This document shows positions 10,716 through 22,895 of a stretch of 64,000 bases of DNA, in pieces. How positions within the stretch are numbered: position 1 is the first letter of the stretch; the number at the start of each line of letters is the position of its first letter. A program made the position numbers and the translations under genes. The notes beneath the pieces were generated by a model. It saw only the letters and a program-made list of their open reading frames with translations, was not told the origin of the DNA and ran no database searches. Origin of the DNA: Theobroma cacao (lineage: Eukaryota > Streptophyta > Magnoliopsida > Malvales > Malvaceae); the NCBI RefSeq assembly GCF_000208745.1, contig NC_030859.1, positions 6,205,604 to 6,269,603 of the forward strand, written 5' to 3'.

Positions 10716-12712
10716 TGTTACAACCCAAACTGGGGAACTATGATCGACGCACGAGTCCAACGTGCAAGGCCCATAGGACCTGAGCAAGCCTTGAAAATTC
10801 GAATCAAATAAGACATTCGAAAGTTCTTTTGCATTAACATATTCATAATATAACTTAAAATTCAAGTACATAAGCGGTGCCCCTTGGCACTTAGTTCATA
10901 CACAATACTTAACATATACATAAGCCATACGTTAGCTAACATAGCGGTTAGTACCATACAACCTTTAATGAAAACTTTGGTAGCATAATGCCTATATATT
11001 TCAAATTGGAATATAATTCAAAGACTAGACTAGAAGCGAATTGACCCTAAGTCGGAGTTAGCGGAGTGAACACGTCAAATGAAAAATGCTTAATGAATGC
11101 CAAAATTGTTGATCTAGAAACAATGTTAGTCATACAAGTCTTGGGGCTTATTTATTTGCAAATGGTTAGAGGGGTGAGTCTTTTAATAGTTAATGAGTGG
11201 AAGCAGATAATTTAAATATAACTGTATAGATAAATATACACACACACATATAATGCATTCCTGATATAATCAAAATGTTCTAACAATCATCCCCATAAAT
11301 AATGTATAACCAGTCAGGCTCACCTTGGAAGTTGATAACAAAGCTAAGTCCTAGAGGCACAATATCAAAATCAACTCATTTGGTTTACCTTAAAGTTTTC
11401 CATCAAATACTAATTATGTTTAATTAACACATCAAAGATCACATAATCATCTCTATAGCATGCTGTACAAAAATCATACCATCATAGTCAAAGAGTGGTC
11501 CTTCCCGAAAATAATCAAATCATGTACAATGTCTAGCTGGTAGAGTCAAATCATGCACAAAGTGAAGTAACCAGCAAAGAGTCAAATCATGCCCAATGTC
11601 GAAGCAGCTAGTGAAGAAGTCAAAGCACGTATGGCACCAAAGTGACCGACGAAGAGTTCAAATCATGCATGGCACCCAAGTGACCGAATGAAGAGTTCAA
11701 ATCATGCTTAGTAGCAAAGCCACTAGCAAGGAAATCAAATCACGCTCAAAGCCAAAGCATCCAGCAGAGAACAGAGTCATAGGGATAGGATTCCACTCAA
11801 CCACAAATAGATCAATCGTTGGAACTCATCGTCATTAAACGAAACACATATTCACAATCAAGGCTTTCATGCCATTAGGACCATATATAAACCATTTCAT
11901 ACCAAATATCATACTTGATAGGTTTTAAATTTTCAGCTAATCCTGTATCATTTCTATGTGCCTTTGACTATCAAAGATATTAAACACTCATAATCTACCT
12001 AAAGGCTATATGTCTTGAGTAAACTACTCCCAAACACAAGTATCACAATATCTTTTAGACAAACATAGCTAGACTCTCTAGTCTAGGTTTTTAAACATGT
12101 GCCACTAGGTGGTTTGCACTAAAGCACACATACACATCCACATATATGTAATTTACTAGCCTAGGCTTATTTATCTAGGTATTTATACATCAATCAAGTA
12201 TCATGGCAATGCATTATGCATCACATCATTAAATATGGCAACGCATTATCAATGTATCATGCATCACATGCATTAAACCAAACAATAATCCCTACTTATA
12301 GTGACAATAACTCTCCTCCAATCGCCAAATTGAGCTTTCCTTGCCCTCAATAGTTGTTTAGCTCACAATGCTTTAGCAACTTTATTTTCCCATTGAACAA
12401 ATCAAAACAATAACTATTTCTCAACTTTCAACAAATTTCCAACACTTCAAACTAGGTTTAATTCCAACTACTCATGGTTGTAAAAACCTAAGTTTCAGAT
12501 TTTTAGTTCAAGATGATTAAATTTTTACCTTTAGTGCTAAAGTGCTTAACTTAGATTTCTAGCTTTTAGAAATCTCAAGGGGGTTAGCAACCAAGCTCAA
12601 AGAAAGCGAGTTTCAAAGTTAATAACTGATTAAATCCCAAACTAATCGATAAAAAGGTTTCATTTTACCTCTATAGTGATTTTCCAAGCTTAGATCCACT
12701 TCAAATGTGACA
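10716..12712 (-). repeat. Ty3-gypsy-like LTR, minus orientation
   Basis: The plus strand begins TGTTACAACCC at 10716. This matches the terminal pattern of the solo LTRs elsewhere in the window (TGTCACGACCC at 35166; reverse complement of GGGTCGTAACA at 62347). The interior shares blocks with the gypsy LTR remnants near 41.5 kb (the 'catggcaacgcatt' region) and contains a 38-bp tandem array. I found no convincing target duplication, and the right boundary near 12712 is a guess. Confidence 0.6.
11515..11775. repeat. tandem repeat, about 7 units of 38 bp
   Basis: The block TCAAATCATG(C) recurs at 11515, 11546, 11582, 11620, 11658, 11697 and 11735, a spacing mostly of 36-39 bp. The intervening sequence is similar ('caaagtgaccgacgaagag'). 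It is internal to the gypsy-like LTR. Confidence 0.8.
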
Positions 12713-13044
12713 ACTCTATAATATAGACTTATTTGGGCTTAATTTTGATAATAATTTAGCTTAGTTCTTGTAGTAATGTATAGAAATTAGTAAGTTTATT
12801 TAATTATTTTAAATTAGTTATTTTAGGTGAGTTAATCTAATTATGGTTAATTTTATACTTAATTTTGTGTTAATGTGAATAAGATAGGTTGTTATTGATT
12901 TATTTGTGCTTTTGTAGGTGTTTGAAAGAAAAATTTTAGTAAAAGAATGAGAGCAATTTCAAGGTGCAGAATTGCATTGCACATGTTTCTGTATTTTGGC
13001 CATAACTTTCTATACGGACCTTCAAATAAAGCGATTCTTTGACC
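12713..13044 (+). repeat. fragment of Athila/Tat-like LTR
   Basis: This piece aligns with 16740-17094, sharing blocks such as 'ggccataactttctatacgg' against 'gaccataactcactctacag', followed by 'aaataaagygattctt'. It is cut at 13045 by the start of a SIRE-like copia LTR. The Athila/Tat label is inferred from the LTR at 16721-18489. Confidence 0.55.
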
Positions 13045-13220
13045 TGTTGGCTCCATTAGTTTTTGATGATAATAAAATATTCCCATTCATTTGTGTCTAA
13101 TATTTCTACTTGAGTGTGCAAGACAAGAATTGTCTGCCAATGGCAAATAAATAATTCCATGGGACATATCAAAAATATATATGGATAAGAAGCCGCAACT
13201 AATCAACAATACAGAAGTTC

Positions 13221-13481
13221 CTTAGTTGAATAATGAAGGGTTAGTCCGCTAAAATTTAGATCAAAAGTTGATGGGCTCAAGAATATTGAGATATAGAAAA
13301 GCCTTAGTCGACCAAGAAGTGGGTTAGTCGACTAAGAAGCTATTGCCAGAAATTTAGACTTCGAAAGAAAACCAACTTAGTCAACCAAGAAGTAAGTTAG
13401 TCGACTAAGTGCTCACTGTCAAAAATTGGAAACAGAAACAGAGACAACTTAGTCGACTAAGACATAAGTTAGTCGTCTAAG
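13221..13481 (+). repeat. paired-palindrome cluster, family 2 (CTTAGTCGACTAAG)
   Basis: Four pairs of a 14-bp palindrome start at 13221/13240, 13303/13323, 13376/13396 and 13448/13468. The within-pair offset is 19-20 bp and pairs recur at 82, 73 and 72 bp. Intervening segments are themselves weakly repeated ('ccagaaattt', 'tcaaaaattgg', 'tcagaaaattt'), so the basic unit is an approximately 73-bp tandem repeat holding two palindromes. Confidence 0.9.
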
Positions 13482-13599
13482 AGCATTCTATCAGAAAATT
13501 TGAATTGTGCACTAAAAGATAGATTAACGACTAGCACTGCAACAAAACTATTTTCAATGGTAAAAACTATCCAACTCACTTCAGAGCTAATTTTTCAAG

Positions 13600-13607
13600 T
13601 ATAAAAG
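13600..13607 (+). promoter_or_regulatory. TATA box of SIRE-like LTR
   Basis: TATAAAAG lies inside the LTR, about 120 bp after the last palindrome, in the expected place between U3 and R. Confidence 0.65.
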
Positions 13608-14190
13608 GGCCTTCAAACTACTAGAAATGCAATGAAGGCTTCCAAAAACTAAAATGAGCTCAAAAACTAGAAAATACTTTTTGATCATTTACTACACTCA
13701 ACTCCTATCTTTGTAATTGTGATCTGCACTTCACTTTGTACCACTTAGATCAATTGTGTGATCATAGGTACACTCTTATTACTTCTCTCCTTGTATTCTT
13801 AGAATGAGCGAGTCACTCTAAGGGATTGATTCAAGCTAGAATTGCTTGATTGAGTATAGGTTCTAACTTAGCCTTGAAAAGTTAGGTGTTGGATTTTAGT
13901 TGATCCTGGTAAAAACTATTGTGAAAGATTTTGGCTAAGCTTGGTAAAAGCCATTGTAAAAGCTTGGTGAAAGCTTCTGAATTTCACCATTCATAGTAGA
14001 TTAGTTTGGAAAATCCTTGGTTGAATAATCAAGGTAGTGGACGTAGGTCTTGAACCAAACCACTATAAATTCTTGCGCATTGTCTACTCTGGTTTTATTT
14101 TTATTGCTTTTCAAATTAGTTCCTCATCTTACCAAGAGCCAAAAAGTGCTATTCACCCCCCCTCTAGCACATTTACTTAGGACCAACAAG

Positions 14191-14202
14191 TGGTATCAGA
14201 GT
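14191..14202 (+). other. primer-binding site, tRNA-iMet type
   Basis: TGGTATCAGAGT lies two bases after the LTR end, as in most plant copia elements. Confidence 0.9.
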
Positions 14203-14245
14203 AGGTTCCCTATTCTTAAGGTCTAACACCTTTGGGAAGATCCAA

Positions 14246-15746
14246 ATGGCTTTTCAAAAGTCTATAGTTGGTGAGGGACAGTTTACAAATAAATCACCTC
14301 TGTTTGATAGCTCAAATTACCCATATTGGAGTACTAGGATGTCAATATACATTAGGGCAATAGATTATGAGATGTGGGATGTCATCATTGATGGACCCTT
14401 CATTCCTTCAACCTTAAATGTTGTAACCAATGAGCTAATTACTAAGCCAAGGTTCGAGTGGATAGAAGCTGAAATAAGGAGAGTACAAATCAACTCTAAG
14501 GCCATGTGTACTCTCATTTGTGCATTTGATTATAGAGAATATGATAAAGTGTTAATATGAAAAAATGCTAAGAAAATTTGGCAAAAATTAGAAGAGTTAT
14601 ATGAAAAAACAACTATGGAAAAGGAATTAGAAGACAACTCTTGCTAGAATCAATGCTCAACAAGCAACATGGTAACTGGAGACAAGGAATCAAGTGAAGA
14701 TAAATCCTCAAATCGAATTGAATTATGCTTCATGGCTCTTGAAGAGTTAAAGATAAAATTTAAAGACTTATTAAATGAGAAAGTGAAAGAAAGAGAAAAC
14801 TTGTGTTTGATAGCCAGAGATGATGAATCTAAGGTATCTTCTACCTCTATGATATTTCATTTGATGAATTGCAAGAAGAGTATGAATGTCTCTATGATGA
14901 GTTTGAAAAACTTGCATCAAAATATAAAATTTTGAAAAGAAAAACCGCATCTCTTGAGATTGATTTGCAAACGAAAACATATGATTTCAACTCTGTTTTT
15001 GAGCAAAGAAATTTTCTACAAATTGAACTGAAAATTTCAAAAACAAATTTTAAAGTTATGAAATTGGAGTTGGACAATAGAACTGAAGCTTCGTAAAAGG
15101 CAATAGATGAAAATGTTGCTCTTAAGAATTTAAGTAAAGAATCATAAAAAATAGCACAAATTTCAGAAGAAATGCAAATGACTTTTCCCCTAGATGCTAT
15201 GTCTATGATAAACTTGGTCATTTATCTTACAATTGCTACAGAAGAAGAAACACACAAAAAACAAAAATGATTTGAGTTCCAAAAGGATCTTACATTGCTA
15301 CTAACCTTCAAGGACCCATCAAAGTATGGGTACTTATTCAGAAAAATTAAAAATTTATTTTGTAGGTTGAGCTGCACTTAAAAGATACATGTTCAAAAGC
15401 TTAACTAAAGAAAAAACAACCATAGTATATGGACAGTTGCTGCTCAAGGCACATGATAGAAGATGAAATGCTATTTGCTCAGTTGGACAAAAAAAAAGAG
15501 AAACTGTATCCTTTGGTGATGATTCAAAAAGTAGAATTCATGGCATAGGAAAGGTTGGTAAGAACACTCAAACTCAAATTAGTCATGTGTTGTTAGTTAA
15601 AGGTTTGAAACATAATTTATTGAGCATTAGTCAATTGTGTGATAAAGGATTTAAGGTATGGTTTGACTCAACCAAATGTGAAGTGATAGACATAAGCACT
15701 AATAAAGTCTCATTTATAGGAAGTGATAGACATAAGCACTAATAAA
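14246..15746 (+). pseudogene. SIRE-like copia gag and start of protease, broken
   Basis: Gag starts at ATG 14246. Its N-terminal DUF4219/UBN2 region includes 'LFDSSNYPYWSTRMSIYI' and runs to a stop at 14558-14560. Further pieces in shifted frames carry 'ELCFMALEE', a charged coiled-coil part (about 14850-15100), a remnant of the linker before protease ('VPKGSYIAT', near 15290), and the protease region (CCSRHM near 15440, 'GLKHNLLSISQLCDKGF' near 15610). Compared with typical SIRE gag, the middle (zinc-knuckle region) is shortened. There are several stops and frameshifts. It ends abruptly at a 27-bp duplication and a foreign LTR fragment. Confidence 0.85.
15680..15746 (+). repeat. 40-bp partial tandem duplication
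   Basis: The 27-bp string starting GAAGTGATAGAC occurs at 15680-15706 and again at 15720-15746. It lies exactly at the junction with the gypsy-like LTR fragment. Confidence 0.9.
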
Positions 15747-16720
15747 ACTTGTTGTTGGTGTCCTCTTTCTCGTTGCAGCTAAAAACTCTCGAGTTTGGGG
15801 GAGTTACATTGGCCTAGTTCTCGCTGCAACGAGAATTTATTCTTGCTGTAGTGAGCAAGTTGCTGAAACTTCTCACTGCAGGGAGAAACATTTTGTCTTG
15901 CTTGTTTCCTTATTTGGTTGCTGCCCTATTTTCCACTCCTTTAGCACCATAATTGATCATGGACTTCCAACATTAAGGAATTAATTAATTAAGTTTGAAA
16001 TGAGAGGTTTTAGTGAGAAACCCTCGCTAGTTGATAGATTGAGCCCAAATTTTGCTGCAGCGAGAATGCCTTTCTGTTGCAACTAGGACCCATAGTTTCA
16101 CTTGACTTGCTTAAATGCTATTAAAGTTTTCACTCTTCAAATTCTTTATTATGTATGGATCCTTCATCATCAATTGATTAACCAATTAAGGGTTTCAATG
16201 AGAGGTTTTAATAAGATTTTAACTAAATTGCATTGTTTTTACAATTAAGTGCATTATGATTTCTTAACTTCTTTTATCGATTGCTTGTTCTCTTTCTTTG
16301 TTCACTCATTGGGTTTATACTCACTGTTTTCAACTTCATGTTTTCAGATCAGGAGGCAATCGGTAATTAGGTCGAGGTGTTCTCGTAGATTTGTCTCCTT
16401 AGTAGGTATCTCGGCATTCAATAGCAGTACTTTTGCTTGAATCTCTCTGCTGGAAGTCGAGTATCCCTTTTGTTGTGTATAGACAAACCTGATGTAAATT
16501 ATTAAGATATATGTTTTAGACAATATATGTATATTTTGATTAGTAATGCCACTATGAGATGGTAATGGTTAGCATTATTTTGAATAAGAATTATGAAATA
16601 TAACTTTAGCAACTTTTGATGGAATGATGAACAGATCATATAGATAGGCTTGCTTGGGCTTAATGGGCTCTGTCTATTGGGCCCATGCACCCGTCATGGC
16701 CTGAAATTTAGGTTGTGACA
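15747..16720 (+). repeat. truncated gypsy-like LTR with CTGCAG palindromes
   Basis: This fragment matches the 3' third of the solo LTR at 59647-62347: shared palindromes, 'ttccaacattaaggaat', 'tggacttccaac', 'ttgatggaatgatgaacag', and the same terminal layout ending GTTGTGACA at 16720. Its 5' two thirds are missing. Palindrome copies start at 15769, 15820, 15842, 15872, 16051 and 16073. Confidence 0.85.
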
Positions 16721-18489
16721 ATTAGAGTCCTAATTCAAAATTTTCAAAAGCCATAGTTTACTATAGAGCTCTTGATAGTTCTATTTTGTAGAATTATTTT
16801 AGTATAATTTTGTTATTAAATATTAGCTAAGTCCTTAATTTTTAATTATAATTTAATTATTTTTAATTATTTTTATAATTAATTTATGTTTATTAATTTA
16901 TTTTAATTTTATATTTTTTTACTTTAATTTGGCCATTATTTATTAGTTTTTATGTTTTTGTAGAATTAAGAGAATTAGGTTTAATTTTGAAAAGTAAGGT
17001 ATTAAAAGACCCAAAAGTATGTCTGCATATAAGTCAGTGTTTTGACCATAACTCACTCTACAGAACTCCAAATAAAGTGATTCTTGGACCACTAGAATTA
17101 CAAGAGAAAGGGCTACATTTTTTATGGTACTACTTCTTCTAGTTCTGATCTGATCGTGGTCAAAATATTTGTCTAAGTCAGATTATTGTAGCAGTATGCA
17201 TGAACTGAACATGATACTATATTTGGAGCATATCCTTCAATGCAGAAGTCCAATTGATGTGATTCTTAAGCCATTGGAAAGTTAAGAGATAGGATAAAAC
17301 TTTCACGTTTACTACTTTACCTAATTCAGACTAAATCAAGTTGAAAATCACATTCAAATTTGATAGACTACCGTAGTGCTAAGAGAACAAGGCTACAACA
17401 ATAGTGAAAGGAAGCTCACCATACATTTTCTAGAGGCGAGAGTGCTACAGCACTAGAAGAAGAGCGTTGTAGTGCTACTATAGCAAGAATCCAGCATCGC
17501 AACACTGAGTGATTTTCCAAAAATAAAAATGTGACGGGATTAGGTTACTTGGAGCCTATTTAAGGGACCTTTTTTAGAGGTTTAAAGGGGGGAGGCAGCA
17601 AGCAATTTCTCTGGAGAAAAAGGCCCAAAAAAAAGCAAGAAAGCAAGATAATAGGAAGGAGAATCAAGATCACAAAGCTTCAATTTATTAATTTTCTCTC
17701 TTTACTTTTGTGTTTTTCTTATTTTCTTTGACTTGGATTAATGGCTAATTTTCTTTTGATGAAGTTTTTATTAGATATTAAGAGATAAAGTTATTTTCTA
17801 GGATTGCAATTAAATTCACATATAATCTAAATTTTTAATCTCTTTCTTGCTTATCTTTAATGGGATTTGAATTGTTTATTCCAATTTGTTCTTAATGCTT
17901 TTTATTGCTTAATCACCAATTAAATTGATTTAAGAACCTAAACAAACTTGAGAAAGGGAGTTTAGTGTAAACTAAAATTGGGATAGCATATGATCATATT
18001 GATTGATTTGTGTAAAAGATAGGGATATAGCTATATGCTATATGTAGTCAGAATTAGAGCCTGAACTTAATGAATCTGTTTTAATTTCAATTCACATAGA
18101 GATATAGTGTTTTGGTTAAAATAGATATTTTAATAAGATGAGTCGAGAGACCCTTACAAATAATTGAGGACTCTAGGTTAACAATTCAATCCATTGAAAT
18201 AAGTTGAGGAAGAGAGGTAAGATTTAGGTGAAGTGTGAGGGATATTGTAATCATAAGCTCATTTGATTTTATTTTTACTCAAGTTATTATTACTTTGATT
18301 TTTCTTTTTAGTTTAAATTTTGGTTACTTAGTTTTAGTTAATTAATTAATTTTGATTGTTTGGATAAGATTAAATTGTTATAATTTTAGTACTTAGTAAA
18401 AGTTTAGATCAATTTTCTATGGGATCGATACTTTGCGAACCGTTATACTATCTTTTCGATGTGTATACTTGCATAGATAGAAATTTAAC
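16721..18489 (+). repeat. Athila/Tat-like LTR
   Basis: This is an AT-rich, non-coding 1.8-kb unit. Its 3' end ('gggatcgatactttgcg ... gtgtatacttgcatagatag ... aaca') is the pattern seen at the end of plant Athila/Tat LTRs. The 5' part aligns with 12713-13044. A palindromic pair AGTGCTACAGCACT / AGCGTTGTAGTGCT starts at 17441 and 17463 (22 bp apart). No internal region follows. The left boundary is approximate. Confidence 0.6.
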
Positions 18490-19310
18490 AGACAGTTTTC
18501 ATACTCAACTACAAAGACTCAACAACAAGCTATTTTCATACTAAACTTGTCTCTAACAGCTTTATTCACTCAAGGGAGTATAAAAAGAAGCTATCCACTC
18601 ATTTAGAAGAAAAAAGACTCAAAATTTCACTCCAATCTTTGAGAAAAGCTTCAAGATCATTTTCCTTCTCTTGAACTCTAGTTTTAGTCTTTTGTCAAGC
18701 TTTCAAAGCCATTCATTGATATTCTTGAGCTGATATTTTGAGATTTATTGTACCCATTGTACTCAAAGCACAAACACTTAGCTCACTAGTCTTTAAGAGC
18801 CATTTATTGCTATCATTCCTTGTAAATATTCTTGTAAAGGTTCTAACTTAGCCTTGAAAAGTTAGTGTGGGTTGTGTTTGCTCTTGTGAAAAGGTAATTG
18901 CGGATTGTGCTCACTTCCCTTAAAAGATATTGCAAGGGTTGTGCTTAAGCCAAGTAAAAAGCGATTGTGAGGGTTGTACTTGCTCTTGTTAAAAGGTAAA
19001 TTTGTGATGGTTTTACTTGATCTTGTTAAAAAAGTATTTTTCATAGTGGATTTGAAACTCCATGGTGAGTTAAGAGAGAGGACATAAGCATTTGATAAAG
19101 CCATACCTCTATAAAAATACTTGTGTCTTGATTTTCATTTTAAGTTTGGTTTACATTACTAAGAATTTTTAAAGAAAATCAATCTCTTTGTTTTCAACAC
19201 AAGTAGTATCTTTTGACTCAAGAAAACTTTAATCTTTGTCAAATTTACAAAGGATTTTTCAAAAAGCCCAATTCACCCCCTCTTGGTCATATTTACTTTG
19301 AGCTTACTAC
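18490..19310 (+). repeat. copia-type LTR, 3' part
   Basis: It resembles the region of the 13045-14188 LTR after the TATA box: 'ggttctaacttagccttgaaaagtta' is nearly identical to 13860-13885, and it ends with 'cccaattcaccccctcttgg'. The U3 with palindromes is missing. It contains a short imperfect tandem repeat 'gcaagggttgtgcttaagcc' (about 18900-19020). Confidence 0.65.
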
Positions 19311-19315
19311 ACTAA

Positions 19316-20140
19316 CATAATTTGAGAAGATTTTAATCGGTTAAAGAATAGATTAATCGATTAAAAAGAAAATAGAGAGGTATTAATTGGTTAAAACCAA
19401 GATTAATCAATTAACTCCAAGCACAGGGAGACAGTCAAAACAATTTTAATAAATTAAAATTTACTTTAATCAATTAAACAAGCCAATTGACTAGATTCAG
19501 AAAACTACTAAAGGACAAAATAATGTGTAGATTCCTCCGAATTGTCTCTAATGACTAGCATTCATCTTTGAAGTATAAAACAGGCTTGAAATGGTCATAA
19601 ATGAATGGAAAAACCATCCAACAACAAGAATTGAGCTTAGAAGTGTCTTAGAGTACTCTTTTCTATTGTGGTTCACTCTAATCTTTGTAAAAGAGTTTTG
19701 AGTTTAAATTTGTACGTCTTAAATCAACTAAGTGATTAATTGTACTCCATTTTCTTTGCATTCTTTGTTTACATAGAGTGTAACAGACACTTTGAAAGGT
19801 AGACTAAGCTAAAGAAAGTTTGGGGAATCTTGTACGGGTTTTATGCTTGAAGCTCACCTTATAAAAGCTTGATAGAAGCCATCAATTCCACTAATTTAAT
19901 GAAGTTAGGTTGAGAATTCTTGATTGGGTAATCAAGGTAGCGGATATGGGTTAATGGGACCGAGCTGCTATAAATACATGTGTTTTGTCCTCTTCTCTGC
20001 ACCTACTCTTTATTTGGTGTAACAAGTTTTAAACGTTGCATTTCAAAATTATTTAAAAGTTTCTCAAAATTAAGAGTTTCCTTTAGAATTTCTTTTTTTT
20101 GTTATTCACCCTTTCTAACACTCCATTAAGACTATCACAT
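19316..20140 (+). repeat. copia-type LTR fragment with TTAATCGATTAA cluster
   Basis: Non-coding LTR-like sequence with a palindrome cluster at 19333-19477, a TATA box (TATAAAA at 19574-19580) about 100 bp downstream, and the usual 'ttattcaccctttctaacac' end near 20120. It is a different family from 13045-14188, although its layout is the same. Confidence 0.65.
19333..19477 (+). repeat. paired-palindrome cluster, family 3 (TTAATCGATTAA)
   Basis: Three pairs of a 12-bp palindrome start at 19333/19353, 19383/19403 and 19446/19466. The offset is 20 bp in all three, and pairs recur at 50 and 63 bp. In the second pair the cores are TTGG and TCAA, which pair with each other (one G-T wobble) better than each pairs with itself. 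Confidence 0.85.
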
Positions 20141-21220
20141 TTAAACTCAAAATGACAACCTTTGGATTTATTTTTTCAAAGAAAAATTATTAAATTTTTT
20201 GTATAAATTTAAAAATTAAAATGCACATGAGTAAATTTTAATTATTAATACGATGTATAATCCAAAATTCCTATCAAACTTATAACTAGTGAGCAATTAT
20301 ATTTTCAGACAAGGATGTCAATTGAAAATGGTTAAGCATAGTACTGCGACTGCCATCAAATAGGAACTTTATACATAATGATGGTTAAGTCATAGGATAA
20401 TATTATAAATTTATTAATTGGATCAATAAGAAATTAATAGTTTGTGGCAGAATGCAAAATGATATGTGTGGACTCACACAATTACATAAAAGAGCAGACA
20501 TCTAATATGAGATAGAGATAGGTAAAAGACATTATTATATGATATAGGAAGACTTTTCCAGAAAAAAAAAATCCACAACTTTCGGATCCCTTATATTTTG
20601 AAGATATGACAATAATATTTTTCATAATCATTTGTAATAATTGAATCATTAATAATCAATTAATAAATTTAACAGCTTATCATATTATAATGCATTTCAA
20701 ATGGAGATTACTCTAATTAGTTAGACTACAATAAAAATTTATTACAAATTAAGTCATATCTTCCAAAGACTAAAGTTGTCAAACAATAAGGCAGTCGTTA
20801 TTCTTCAACTATTGTATCCTTGAATCCTTTTAATTTATAAGATACTTAAACCTTATAAATGCTCAATTAAATTTTGAAAATGTTACTTGAACCTTACCCT
20901 AACATCTTATATATTACCATTAAATATTTAAACCCCGTTAAATACCTATTAAGTTGCTTCAAGATTCTTTATTTTTTAAGTGAAATTAATGACTTAATTT
21001 TTCGAATATGGAATTGGAATGAACCACATAATGCTGAATATGAAAAGAAAAATCGCAGGCTATTGAGTGAAAAAATTTAACCCTAAGAGAAATATAAGTG
21101 TAATTTACTTAAATAATATTCTAACAGTAAAATAACGAGGGGTACTGAGAGGAATTAAAAACTAAATTGGTGGGTATTTTTATAATTTTGATGTAAAATA
21201 AGGCCTTTACTGCAAAACGG
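20141..21220. other. AT-rich intergenic DNA
   Basis: I see no gene or recognisable transposon coding sequence here. The short open frame at 20874-21080 has no recognisable domain and is probably chance. Confidence 0.5.
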
Positions 21221-21227
21221 CTTAATT

Positions 21228-21251
21228 AAGGGTTTCAATTTCTAGGGTTTA
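21228..21251 (+). promoter_or_regulatory. telo-box elements upstream of the eL24 gene
   Basis: AAGGGTTTC (21228-21236) and TAGGGTTTA (21243-21251) lie 50-73 bp before the start codon. The second is an exact telo-box (AAACCCTA on the other strand). It is a known feature of plant ribosomal-protein gene promoters and leaders. Confidence 0.75.
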
Positions 21252-21300
21252 TGTGAGCAGCAAAGCGGCAAAGGCAGCCTAACCATCAACACCAGCCACC

Positions 21301-22895
<1,595 letters not shown>

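Larger units (their letters stand above)
13045..14188 (+). repeat. complete 5' LTR of a SIRE-like copia element
   Basis: The 1,144-bp LTR runs from TGTTGG to CCAACA (perfect 6-bp terminal inverted repeat). A primer-binding site follows at 14191 and a gag start at 14246. It has a TATA box at 13600, a palindrome cluster upstream of it, and the 'attcacccccc' block near the 3' end that is typical of these LTRs. No matching 3' LTR is present, because the element is truncated at 15746. Confidence 0.9.

Noticed and set aside
18862..19104. 80-codon minus-strand frame with NPHNRF-like repeats
   Set aside because: It reflects a short tandem repeat inside an LTR fragment and lies antisense to it; not a protein gene.
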